Shown: positions 36,320 through 53,859 of the stretch, one piece after another
How positions within the stretch are numbered: position 1 is the stretch's first letter
How the letters are laid out: every line of letters begins with the position of its first letter
NCBI GenBank assembly: GCA_902729315.2
Contig: LR746278.1
Location: 2,015,001-2,079,000, forward strand
Reading direction: 5' to 3'
Origin: Spirodela intermedia
Taxonomy: Eukaryota > Streptophyta > Magnoliopsida > Alismatales > Araceae
Length of the DNA: 64,000 nucleotides
The notes under the pieces: model-generated
Databases searched by the model: none
Seen by the model: the letters and a program-made list of their open reading frames with translations, nothing else
Told to the model about the DNA's origin: nothing
Position numbers and translations under genes: made by a program

Positions 36320-39300
36320 TCAGCAGTCCTCGAGGATCGCCCGCCCAAGATTTGTCGCTAGAGCCAGCCTGACAGAGCTCAGAGCCTCCGGGGCCAGTTC
36401 GGTGTCGGCAAAGTCGGGGCGCAGCCGAGCAATAGATAGCTCCTGCAGCTTGTTCAGCAGCAGGTTGGTTTCCGATACGGTCAACAGAGGCCGTTCCCGC
36501 CAGTTGAGCAGCTTAACCTGGATGAACAAAAACAGTAGCACAGCGGCTGATGGATGGCAGCTGAAAGCAAATGCTGGCCAATTTCGTGTCGGCGGGAGGG
36601 GTGGGACAGCTTGTGACAGGAGACACTCATAACAAGATTGTGTATATATATACGTATTTTTGCATGCATATAAATATAAATATAACATATATATATATAG
36701 ACTGGGTATGGAGCAATGATGAAGAGAGCAAACTGTTTTCCCTGATGGAACCAAGGATTCGTTTTTATTCGTTTGTATATATATATACATATATTTTTTA
36801 TTTTATTTTTTCTTTGTTGCTCATAGGTTGCATATGAAGTGATGCGGGCAAACAAGCAGCTCATGAGAAACAAGATTGTGAGTGACTATGAAGGATCGGA
36901 TCAGAATGGAAAATGAGCCAGTGCCCTTGTGGGCGACCAAGCGGTTCATAAAACTGCTAAAGAGATGACTTTAAAATCGTGACCAGATGAAATACAGCAT
37001 GGTTCATGGAAATAATGCAGGCCGATGTATATAGTCTTAAGGGCTCACCGAATCATGCAGAAGAGGCAACCAAAACCGCTGAGGAGTAGATGGACTCTTC
37101 ATGAGCTGCAAACATAAAAATGAATTGTCATTCAAATGGTTTCAATAAAGATAAAAAAAAAAAAAGAACCCCACCAACTCTAGCTTTACTTTTGACCATC
37201 TCACACACTTACCATAAACAGGCTGAAAAACAGGATACCATCTGCTATGTGCTTAAAAAACGGGATACATGAAGAAAGAACCACGTCTTTTTTTTTGTAT
37301 CAAATGGAATATGAATATGTTTATAGCCGATATGTGAGTGCAAGCGGCTTAGGGCTGATTAGCATAGTGCTATTCAAATCCCGAGTTAAATTCTAACATA
37401 GGATGGAGTGCGATAAAAGACACTTATATACTGCAGAATTAGGGAACTAGTGAAAACTGGTCTAATTTTCCTCAAAAGGGTTTCTACTCCCGTTTGTTTT
37501 CATGATAATATCTCGAGCGTTGCACCTCAAAAGAGTTAATAAAACGGAAAAATCCTGCAATGCCTTGGAGATGAATTGGAAGGTAAGTTTAATCCAGTGG
37601 AGTCAATGTAGTAATAGAAAAGGATTTAGCAGTAAAGGGAGGGATAGCGGGGGCAAAAGACTCACTAATGCCACTAGAAATAGCACCCCTTTTGTTCAAG
37701 GGAAGGACCAACTTTACAGTACCAAACACAAAGGCAACCCAGAAACTCAAGAGAGTTAAAATCGGAGTTTGATTACCAGAGGACTTCATCAAGCGAATGA
37801 AGTCCACATGACCAAAAGGATGGCATCCAATATAGTTAGTTATTATGGCATTTAACAGGAAAACAAGTTTACTAAATTCAACATTGAAAGTCATCAACAT
37901 GGCAATGAAATGACAATTCAACTAGTGAACCTCACTAACTGAGGAGTTCACTGTGTAATGCTTTTCAAGGAAAACATACCGCTGGTTTCTGTAGCTCAGA
38001 AGTGAACTGACCTTTTAAACAGGTCCCCCTCAAATGAAGAATTACCCAGTCAAGTATTCAATCCCATCTCAATGCTAATTAGAGGAACGGTTGGCCTTCT
38101 AATTTTTCTTTGGGCACGTCTGTGAAGACTCGAGATAAATACTTAATCTTCTAAAACTGAAATATTATTACCGAAGGAATGCCACTTTGAGGCTTAAAGG
38201 ACTGTATTGAGATTGGCCAGAAAAATGACAAGTTCCATATAATATAGAAATAAACTTACTGATTAGTCATTTCTAATAATGTCAGCAATAGAAATTCATC
38301 ATGATAATAAGTATTTGCCTGCTTGTTGACGTGCTATTTTCTAGTAATCTCAACCACAGAAAGTGCATCATGAGAAAGAGTAAGCATTAGTTTCTTAAAC
38401 GACCTGCTCACTCAAACAAATACATGCTATTTCCCATGAAGGAATTTATATGCCTGGAAGGACAGATCAGCAAAAAGACCTCACTAACAGAACTTTTCAA
38501 CAAGCAAAAGGGTTATCTATGATTTCATTGGGACTCCAATTTCCATGGCATTGGTACAAACTGCAGCTGATAGATGGGCTTTGCCGATTACTTGTAATAC
38601 CTGTACAAGAGATTGCATGGACTGTCTAGCGGCAGTTACAGTTGCTCCTTCTTGCACATTATGAAGGGACTTCTTGAAATCTCTGTACCTATAAAATAGT
38701 TTGTTGGTTAGAAGAGGAATTCAAAAGTGAAAATAATGCTGATGTTTTTTTTGTAATGAGATAGATAGCTGATTAGAAAGCAAGATACTACTTGTGAAGA
38801 AACTCAAGGCCTCCTGCACTTCCAACTTCTGAGCCTAGGAGCTCAATTAATCCTTCCCATTGCTGCAATGGCGAATTTTTAAAACACTTGAGTAAATAGC
38901 ACAATAACAGATACCACATGAGAATTACCGCTCTTACTCGAGAGAAAAAATTAAGCACCTTGAAACTATCATCGGATATTGACTTCCCAATACAATCGAA
39001 CAACTGTTGTGCTATTTTATTGAGACGAATTTCATCCCGAGCTTGTTGAAGCCAATAAATCCCAAAACCCTTTCTACCGTGCTTCCAATGGTGCACTCCA
39101 GCGATCTATATGGTGAAGCACTAAAGCGTGAGCAGAAAACCAATCTAAAGTACATATATAGAGAGCTTATAGGAAGAAATTTTATATTATCTTCCATATA
39201 CCGTAAGGTATGATAAAAACACTAGTACATGATGACATGTCACATATGGTTATTATGCTTACCTTCATCACACTTAAACTGATGTTTTCGAGCTCATACA

Positions 39301-42300
39301 GGCGACAAATTTCTAGATCCTGATCATAAAATAGGAATGACAGCATCAATCGCAGAGCATGAAAATCAACAAGATCAAATGAGAATGAGAAAAGTAATTG
39401 CATAACACGGTTAGTAGTAACCTTTAGTAACACAAGATAATGTTGGACAGGTTGCATGTATAATAATTTTTCCAACAAACCCAAACCCTGCTTCTGGCAT
39501 GATGCCAGATATGTTGGTGCAATCTGCAGAGAGGGGAAAGAAGACAAAATCCAACTGGCCATAAGCAATAAATTATCCGTAAGACTACATAGATAATACG
39601 TAATAAATTAAAATATATAAAGAAATGCCTTTCAAGCCTTTCATCGATTTCATCATGTTAAACAATTAGAAACAAAGAGTTTGATTGGTCTCGTTTAAAG
39701 AACTCAGTAGTTTGATATTCTAAAGCTCATCACATATCTAAGGAACAAAATGCTGATGTTATGAACGAGCATAATATATCAGAAGTACACTGTCAGATAT
39801 AGGCGTTTGTGCAATAGGGTATAATTCACAACTAAAGCTTAAGAGTTCAATATAACATTTGTATTCCACAAAACAAAAGTTTCTGTAGAAGTACACATTT
39901 ATCTATGAAGCCATGGTTCGTCAAATCAGCCAGTTAGGATGGGAATTAAGATACCTGAATTATATTCCAGGGGTAATGGCAATTGGATCCCCACTAGAAA
40001 GGCAAAAATTAAAAACATAACAACACAATGACTGGAAATCAGCTAGTCTCACTCAGATCAAATAATTTTGCGCATGGTAGACCTCTCCAGAGGAAAGAGC
40101 AGGGGAAGATTCCCAATACCACATTTAAAGAAATTTGTCCATAAAGAATAAACAATGATCCAAATATCACACTTGCAGCAAAAAATTCATGAAATTTCAA
40201 GCATAAAGATACGCTGACAATAAATAAAAACTCACCTGCCATGTCAAAGAATGGGATGATAAGACCTGTGCATAGACTAATCGATGGAGTTCCTCAATGC
40301 TGATTCCTCCCAAGTTGTAACGCTCTTCGTGTAGCAACATCTCAGCTTGCTTGTTTTCAGATGTCAGCAATTCAATTGCATGTACAACCATCCTAGAAAA
40401 ATAGAAAATCCAGGTAAATCCAAGATGATAGAGAGTAGCTGCAGAAATTGAGTTCATTTGAGAAATACTTCAAACTCATTGCATGATTTATATGACAATT
40501 AATCGCTTACCAAGGACCGAATATGTTTGAACATTCTGCCAGAACAACCTGAATGTTGCCAAAAAATGAACCTATCAATTATGCTTGAAGGAATGACAAA
40601 AGACGACAAAGAGTAACACAAGCTCCTTGCCTCAGTATTTTCTCCAAGGACACCGAGTAGGATCCCAGTAAGTCCACTGTAGGTGGGTGCTGGTTTCAGC
40701 TGTATACACTTCTGAGCTAAACTATACATTCCTTCTAAACCCTGAGGAGACAAAAGGATCCCCGATGCAAAATAAAATAAAAAATTAAAATGCTTAATAG
40801 CTTCAAAAACAGCACTAGAAGGAATTGATACCAGAAGCACAAAAGCAGTGGGAAATTACGACCAGAAAGTTATGATTCATCTATGTTAGAAGGATTACAG
40901 AAGAGAAGTATGTGCTTAATCATAAAACTAAACAAATAGAAATATTTTTTAATTTATTCATACATAATCAAATATAAACAAAATTGCATGATGAGTGTTG
41001 AGAGAAATTGGAGGAAGCACAGGGAAAAAAAGACCAGATAATTAGCGAAGTAAATTGAGGATAGAAAAAATCAGCTGAAAATTCAAAAAGCAATGTACGC
41101 AGGCAAGACATAATTATTTCAGGGAGTATTGGCATTACCATTGTGAACGGCTGTACATACAAAAAATGGGATACATAAAGCTCCATCCAGTGATAAGTCG
41201 ATCCGTTAAGGCTACCAAGTTGCCCCAGCATAATCCGTAATAGATTCCTCAGACCCTCACTAGTTTGGCGATGGCCACACTGGACCCAAAATGCACTGTA
41301 ATCCAATTTATTAACATGACCTTGCCATTTTTCCCAAGCCTGGAGATAGAAACATAGGGAGTTAAGCATAAAAAATAGAACTGGCATCAACTGAACCCAA
41401 AACTCAGTGATACCTTGATGAAATCCTGTCTAGTTTTATAACATTGGCCTAGTCTCCCAGCAGGCAAATTAGGTCTCAGGCGTGGCATAGTAGAAACAAG
41501 AACCGCAACTGCCTCTACCAGGCCATTTTCAGTCTGCAAAAGACATGCCCAGTTACAGCAACACAAAAGTGTTTTCTAAAGGCATCACTAACTATTCAAA
41601 AACGTTTACACATAATGTGTCATCAAATCAGGATGGTATCTGGAAATTTCAAATAATGAGTCCGGTGACACAAGTTGATTTCAAACAGTAGTACACTTAG
41701 AAAAGTCGTATATGATGCCTACTAGAAAATAGTATTTAGTGATTTCCCTGAAAATCTTTCACCACCATACAGTAGCTACAACAGGGAGTCTGACCCGAGA
41801 TAAAAGCCTCCATGGGAAAGATGGACCATGGTCAAAATTAAGTTAAAAGAAATTAAACATAGGAATCTGATACGATCCCCTTCTCTCCTCTTGGGCAAAG
41901 AAGGGAAAACGAACAATGTATTCAAAGAAAACAATGAACAGACGAGAATTAGTTCGAGAGAATTCCCCACTCTCCCTTTCCTCTCGTGACCTTCTACCAC
42001 AATACCCCCTCTTATTCACATTGAAGGGGTATTTATACCGCTCAGCCCACTCCTTCCTTAATGTCCACTGTAGAAGCTTCTAGACTGTTCGCTTATGACG
42101 AACATGTCTTGAGGAGTACTGTATCAGAATCAAAATAAGGCTCTGAAACCATTAACTGAATCTAACTAAAGAAAAAATAATCCCAATTTATTCCGTTCAA
42201 ACAATTTTACTTGTTTCTACATTCAAGTGCTTCTGTGCAACACATTCAAGTAATTTAAATGCACCCATAAGAGTTATCTAACCTCCAATGACACTTTAAA

Positions 42301-45300
42301 CCGTGTCCTTGTTCAGGATACTGAAGATGGGGAAAAGGGCCAAAACAAGCTGCTTATATCGAGAAGTGTGAGCTCATCAAATAAATTCACGAATAGTAAC
42401 AGACGAAAATTAAAATGATCTGTTGGAGAACGAAAACTTCAAGCCAGGGAAAGTGTAGTTAGCAAGTTTACATTAGAAGGTAACCCTATAAAGCAAATCT
42501 ACATTTACCAAAATCCGAGCAGTAATCGGAGCATGTGAAGACAAACCAAAAAGAAACAAAAGTGATAGTTTGACCAAATCTCATATCAACTGCATGGATA
42601 GAGTCCAACATGACACATGTACTCCATCTCTGTACTTTTGAGTGGAGAGTACTATGTATCCATTTATAATAAAAAAGACGAAAGGAATGTGCCTATATAT
42701 ATGCAGTATGTTCTCAAAACCACCTCTTCATTATCAGAGGGTGACAAAGTCGACTTCGTCCTCATCACAAAAAAGAAAAGGTCATCCACTCTTTTACCCC
42801 ATCAGATAAAAAATTGAATGCACTCTCCACTGAAAATCTTCATCCTTTGAATATATGCTTACCCTTGTCATTCCAGAGTGAAGAACAGGCTACCAAATGC
42901 TGTGATCCATTTTGATCATCCACTGACAAGTCCAAGACGTATATCCGTAACTCTTCTGCCATTCCTAGGGGTGTCATTTGCATAAAAGTTATGAGGAATG
43001 GCTTCTGCAAAGTCTACCATGAATCCACTTACCCATAGACAAGAGGAGACGTAAATGTTATCTGCATAAAGCTAGCAGGTCACATTTGGGAAGTCATCCA
43101 TGCAAAAGTTTCTACCTCGTAATGTTTACTTTCAGAGGGGATGAGCGTCCGAATACTCCAGATGTCATGTGATACCTAGAAAACTATTTGGGTACCCAAG
43201 AAACCTTTCTATCAATTAGAATGGTATTGCACCTCGTTCGGATAGTGGAACAATCAATGAGAATATCTGCCATCATGTTTCTCACATGTTTCAAAATGTT
43301 CTTCAAGTAGTAATTATAACCACTGTGTAATAACTGAATTTCAATTGATGCCCCTTAATATCAGGAAGTAATAGTTTAAAAAAAACATCAATTTTTTTTT
43401 GTAAAAAAAATTCCATCATGCATCAAATGTCCAATTGTCTCAAGAACAGAGCACTGTGCATACCTCTCGATCATCCAATTGATCAGGTTGATATGATCCG
43501 TGCAATCTTAACAGTTTCACCTGGAACGGAGAACAATTAGTGGAACATCCGCTTAAAATTAATTTATCTGTCATTATGTTGGCTGTTAAAAAGCATAAGA
43601 GGCAAAACAACTCACCACAATATCAAGCCAACCAACAGCTAATCCTAACGCTATTCCTTCCCAGTAGTCAGGATCATCCTCAACGACCTGGATAATCCAA
43701 GCTATTTGTAAAATGCAAATCCCACGTGATAATGAGAACCATGAAAAAGCAGGTCATCCTTGTCCTTGATATCAAATGCAGTGCAAGCAAGAACAAAGCC
43801 TCAATTTAGAGTCGCTTTTAGCTTAAAACATTTCTAACACTGAAATCCCCTACCATCGGTGTCAAAAAGAAATACTAGCCTTTCAGTGGTCATCTCTCTC
43901 ACCATATAACTGAGCATAGAGCAATAAAAAAATGCACAAAATGACGGTTGAAAAACAAAAAGGTTCGAGGCAATAAAAAAATGAAAATAAAACAGAGAAG
44001 GTTGAAAAGCCTTCAAGGTAGGAATAAAAGGTGAACAAAAGCTGAACAACATGGTTGATGAACAGCAGACAGAATATGGAGATAAATGGATCCACTATAT
44101 AAGAGAATTGGTCGACGAGCTCCTGTGGGAAATACTTTCCTGTTGATTTCTGAACAAATACCATATCAGTCCTCACCTTCACGTGGTCTAACAAGAGAGC
44201 TTATCATTGCTGTTAAAATTTCAGCACACATCTTTCCCACTTCGCAATACAATAAAATATGTAAAAACAATCAGGATGCATTATCACATGTCACTTGCTA
44301 AAACCCACTGCATTTCGCAATTAGGAATGCTCCTCGTATCACAAAAAACAAACCTGCAGATCAACAAGCTTTCTCTGCAGAGCCACAAGTTTTGAGTGTA
44401 CCGTTGGTTCTGTTGCAGAAAGAAGACCATCATAATCCTGTAAATAATATCATTAGTAAGAGATAAAGGATGTTACAATTGATACGGTTTCCTGTTACTA
44501 GCCAAAGCAAACCAATTTTCAACCCTGAGTTTCTGTAGGAAAGTGAAGCCTGGGCCTGAAACAAAAAAAGGAAAATAGGCTGAAAAAAAGCAGCTAGAGG
44601 AAGACCATTACTGCTAACCAATCAACAAGATTCTCAGGTAGAAAAGCTTTAGAGTCATTGTCCGCATAAAATATTTCCACCAGGTCCCACGCAGCTTTCA
44701 AAGTTGTTTCCTCCTCAAGTGGCTGTAAAAGTAAACTGCTCCATTACTTTATAACACAGGCATATATTTAAATGGTTATTCTAATGGCAACCCTATTTGA
44801 AATGTAAGGTATCTAATAAACTGTGCATCCAGTAAATTATTTTCTTTCAAAGAGCAACTACCTCCACAAACATTTTTGGATCATCGATCACTGTTTCAGG
44901 TGGCTTTCGTTTCCCTAGGAGATCAGCTATTTGGCTGCTGTACTCCAAAACATATTGCCGCCTGTCACATAAAAAAGTAAGAAATAAAACGACAACCGTG
45001 TGTGATAAAATTTGAAAAGTTAAAATCAATCATTGATCAAGTCACCATTACTCGTGAATATATAGGTATGAAATCATTGAACAGAACCTTGCATTCAAAA
45101 CCAATGCCAGTAGGACAGCCAGCCCTACGCATAAGTGGAATTGGGTAGAAAGAGACTTGCATTATTACAGAATATCCTTGAGTCTCGGAGCTTCTTCTTT
45201 TCTTGGACCAAATCTAATCTCTTTCACGCAATAAACAAGAAGCAATGCTTAAGCAAAGAAAAACTCGTAATGGCATGGAGGTTATAATCTCGCTATAATA

Positions 45301-46292
45301 CATATCTACTTTCACACGAAAGTTCATAAATGACTCCCCATGTTCAGATGCAGTTTCTTTCCAACAAATAAAATAGCACGCATCTCAGATATAGCTGATA
45401 AACCAGATTTCATCTCCCTACTAATCACCCTTTATCGTTCTTGACACATTAAGTACTGCACATCTTAGCAGCCACAACGTTTTATTAAGCACCTCTTATA
45501 GTTCAAAATACGTGATTCACGGTATTATAATTTAATGGATAACAACGAAATTGAATAAAACGAAGACCCAGATAAAATATGCATTAATCAAATATTGACT
45601 CTTGGCAAACATCACGGTGCACTATAGCTTCTCGCAGGGGCACTGCACTACCCTGCAAGCAGCCAAATAAATGAGAACGTTTGATCTTATTTCAGCTAAT
45701 CCATGAGCGTTGTATACAGAAATTCAAACGATATACAAAAAATTGGACAGAGGAAATCGTGAAGGACGCCAATCTTGGTTATGTAAGTACCAAATCTTTC
45801 AAAACGGAAATTAACTGGAAAAAGAATAGTTTCGGAAATATTTTGAAAAAAGTACCCTGTGACGGAAAATGTAACGATGCTAGCGAGTAAAACCTACCAT
45901 TCGGTGCGGAATGAGGAAAACTGCATCCTGGAAGCTGCCATCAGAGCATTCCTCCGACTCTGAAGCAATGCGAAGGCAGGAACAGAACCGTAAGCAATCC
46001 TGCGTTGCTGCGCTTCGCTAATCTCGCCGTTCGCGCCTCCTTGGAGTTGGACCTCCACCACGACCCCACCCGCCTGAGCCTCGGGGTGTCTGGAATCGTC
46101 ATCTTCTCCCGATTCCGATGGCGTTCTTTCTCGGAGGCAAGCTACGTGGAGTAGGTTCCCCCGGGACCAGGCGACGTAGACTCGGAATATCGGGGGCTTG
46201 AGGCCGTGGCGGACGGAGTAGACGACGGGGTCATGGACTTGGGACGAGAATGGGACGAGGGCGTCCCCCGGATCCGACGGACGCCCCGGCAT
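36320..46292 (-). CDS. NUP85: Nucleoporin NUP85
   Basis: Alpha-solenoid subunit of the outer-ring NUP107-160 (Y) complex of the nuclear pore. Eighteen exons join with consistent phases: 46292-45898, 44961-44862, 44722-44612, 44437-44354, 43687-43616, 43520-43464, 41533-41414, 41339-41139, 40741-40631, 40548-40511, 40392-40236, 39523-39422, 39319-39263, 39105-38959, 38862-38792, 38688-38601, 37105-37049, 36517-36320. The protein has 721 residues, close to the Arabidopsis protein. Landmarks: start MPGRPSDPGDALVPFSS, HGLKPPIFRVYVAWSRGN, AFALLQSRRN, VEDDPDYWEG, ENGLVEAVAVL, FWVQCGHRQTSEGLRNLL, GENTE, EELHRLVYAQVLSSHSLTWQ, HHWKHGRKGFGIYWLQQARD, MKSPSTPQRFWLPLLHDS and the C-terminal LALATNLGRAILEDC. 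Intron 9 has a GC donor. Intron 6 is 1.9 kb. Intact. Confidence 0.96.
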
Positions 46293-46610
46293 GTCCACGC
46301 CCCCGACTCCCCAACGGAGGTCCGGGCGACGGGGAGAGTGAGGGTGAGGGTTCTCCGTCGCTGAGGGGGCTCCGTCTTGAATCAATTGATACTCTCTCTC
46401 CCTCCCTCCCACTGGAGCTTGCAAACAGACTGAGGATGGGCTTCGGAAGGGTTTTTCGAGGGGTATAATAAAAAACATTTTTTATTTTTAATTTCAAAAA
46501 ATAACTTCTTCGGAAAACATGACGAAAGGATACTTTTATGTTTATTTCTATAATTACATTTTAATATCCATATTAAGAAAAATTCCTAATTCATACTTAA
46601 AAATAAGTCT

Positions 46611-46648
<38 letters not shown>

Positions 46649-47343
46649 GGCCCCACGCTAGGCAGTTATCATCTCGAGCTACCATATAATCTCTGTTAAG
46701 GAACATCGTAAAAAATGGTCCAACAGCATGAGATCGGTCAACCCCCCAGACCCAGTCACCGTCCTCTGCTCAGAAATCGGAAGAAGTTCATGGAAAGCAG
46801 GTGGACAACAAGCTTATTTCTTACGACTGGAGAATAAACCGGAAGATGAGCTCGGTCAATGCATACCCGTTTGTGAACCGGAGGAAGGCCGAAGATAATC
46901 CCACCAAGACCCAGCTGTTGACTTAAAACGTCAACTCCCCGTGAGCAGCATGGCCATTCTCTTAGAAACCAGACCAGGGGGGAGGGAAGAAGACGTACAC
47001 CGATGACAACAGCTTATTTGTCTTTCTTTCTCTCTCTCTCTCTCGCTCTCTCCCCCTATGGGTTTCTCATCATGAGGCAGGGCCGCCATGCGTACGGTAG
47101 GAAGCCGGTCAGATTAGACAGCCAACACGGTCAACGCACGCTTACGTTGCCATGGAGAGGAGAACAGTGCACCGGTGGGAGAAGACAAGCGTCCGAGGGG
47201 TACGTATTTGAAAACACAATACAAACATCGGCCAGAGCGATCAATGAAAGCCCAGATTATTAGTGAACGGAAAGCTCCCTCGAAAGGAGACAAGACGGTC
47301 TGGGCCAGCTTGTCCGAACCTTGTGGTGGGTGGCGGCCCCTGT
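46293..47343. other. Intergenic region between NUP85 and NADP-ME
   Basis: It holds the NUP85 promoter (reading leftwards) and the 3' flank of NADP-ME. A TC tract and a pyrimidine-rich block at about 47022-47056 are the only structures seen. No further gene is evident. Confidence 0.5.
46614..46646. repeat. (TC)n microsatellite
   Basis: Perfect TC run about 320 bases upstream of the NUP85 start codon; on the NUP85 strand it is a GA tract. Confidence 0.93.
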
Positions 47344-51882
<4,539 letters not shown>

Positions 51883-52276
51883 CCCGCCCCTTCTACCTCC
51901 GACAACTTCCCTCTTCTTCTCCTCCCGGTGTTCGCGCTGCACAGTACCACGGACGAGGAGGCCGCCTTACCTCACCGAGGTCACCAACCACACCAACACC
52001 GCGGCAAACCGCGAACAACGAGGAGCTCCTCTGGTTTTCAACGCGGCCGAAGGAGATTCGCGGATACAACACACCGGCTCCCCCCTCCCCATTATATACA
52101 CGACGCGACTGAAAAAGTAAAAAATAATATGCATTCATGTTCCTCTTTAATGCAGCACTATATAGTAATGCTTATCATTATCGTCATTACCGTTTATAAG
52201 GGCTAGAGAGAGGTGAGAGAAAATGTCCATACACGCTTGGGTTCGGTTCACCGATCATAGCCACACCCTGGGATGG

Positions 52277-52310
<34 letters not shown>

Positions 52311-53734
52311 CAGGTCCTTTGTCCCGGATGGGCGCGGCAACGTGGCCCCGTCTCTCGGCGTCTCCATGACGTGTCCTTTTCTAGTGAGGTTGTGCGGGAA
52401 GCGGAAGAGGTAAAAAAGCTGCGTTAAACAGTTAGAGAGGGGAGAAGTACCGTTGCGTTCACTCGCGAGGTCTCCTCCGTACCTTCTTATCCGATTCCCT
52501 CGGCGGCGATAGGTGGGCAAATTCGTACTCGGCCTTGGCATAGCACTGGTGGAACATCTCTGATGCCTCTCGACGAACCGGCGGATCAACTTACTCTGGC
52601 GTCTCTCCTCTCAGCACCAAAGTAATTACCAGTCGGCCCCAACAGCGTCGCGGTCGCTGAATTTGACGGCTGTGATGAGCCGAGCCGATGATGCAGTACA
52701 TAATCTGATTAAAAGACCCTACGAAGAGGGAGGCGGCCGCCAAAGATGCCGGCTATTCGAGGTCAAGTTCTTGATGGCACGTGTCTCTGTTGGACCACCA
52801 CCGTCCTTCTAGAAGTGACTAGTCAACATCCGAGACCCAACGAATCGTTGATTTTGACACATCCGCCTCTCATGGTTTTCTGAAGGATTATTTTTAATTT
52901 ATGTTATTTACCGTTACTCCATCTCATAAAATCGTCATTACCAATAATCTAAATTATTGCACTAATTACGGTTAGACGCGTTAAGAGATTTGTTAAGACT
53001 ACGTCCGAGTTACGTCATGACGACGTGTCCCAGCTCCCTCTACGCGCTGTCGTTGGAGCCGAACGACGAATCCCCTCTAAAATTGACGCCGTCCTCTTTT
53101 GGTCGTCATCCGTGACGTCATAGTTGCAACCAAAAAAAGAACTCCGCCGGCGGAGAGTATAATCCAGCTGCCTCATATTTTGGACCAAAACTGGTAGGTC
53201 CACCAGTTCGGGAGACCGATGTGACCTCCCCGAAGACTGGACAAAGTGGTTGACAATATGGCCGATAAGTCAATGGAGCGATTGATCCTGTATTGATTTT
53301 TTTGTCAATTATTAAGGCCAACATCCAAAGTCAACGACAGCTCTTCGACTAAAGTAACCGGTTTAAAGGGGTCTGTTAATTAATTCGGTTATCCTGATTT
53401 AAATACCGTAATTTTACATTAAAAAATTATTGGGAAATGAGATTGATGCAGATCTATATTTTTATAAAGTTCAGTCGAAGCCGGGGCGCAGACGGAGGAG
53501 GAGAAAGGCTCGAAAAGTCAAAAAATCCCAAGTCGGGTGCATTGACCGCGGGGTCAACCAGGGCACTACACATCGAGGCCCAAACTCGAGAAATTGGGCC
53601 CATTAATTTCAGTCCATTTAACTCGAGAATTGGACGGCCAGGATTTTCCCGATCATTATACAATCACATCTAAACCATCCGCAACGATCCGCCGCTAACC
53701 GCTCAGCGGGAAAATCAGTCACGATGGCGCTTTG
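51883..53734. other. Divergent intergenic region of NADP-ME and eS24
   Basis: No gene is seen in it. The part next to 51883 is the NADP-ME 5' UTR and promoter (minus strand). The part near 53577-53610 has GGCCCA/TGGGCC words (AATTGGGCCCATTAAT), which resemble site II elements of plant ribosomal-protein promoters. Confidence 0.55.
52280..52308. repeat. (GA)n microsatellite
   Basis: Perfect GA run; on the NADP-ME strand it is a CT tract about 400 bases upstream of the start codon, a common feature of plant promoters and leaders. Confidence 0.92.
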
Positions 53735-53775
53735 TATAAATGCCAGGCGAGAAATTCCACTGCTGTCTAGGGTTT
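53735..53775 (+). promoter_or_regulatory. eS24 core promoter: TATA box and telo box
   Basis: TATAAAT lies at 53735-53741. About 30 bases on, TCTAGGGTTT at 53766-53775 contains the telo box (AAACCCTA on the other strand), which is typical of plant ribosomal-protein genes. The pyrimidine-led TCTAGGG sits where transcription should begin. Confidence 0.65.
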
Positions 53776-53859
53776 AACGTTATCGAGTCTATTGATCTCT
53801 CGGCGTTACGGCGCTTTTCCCTCCCGTTCGTGTCGAAGGGAGAAGAAGAGAGCTGGAAG

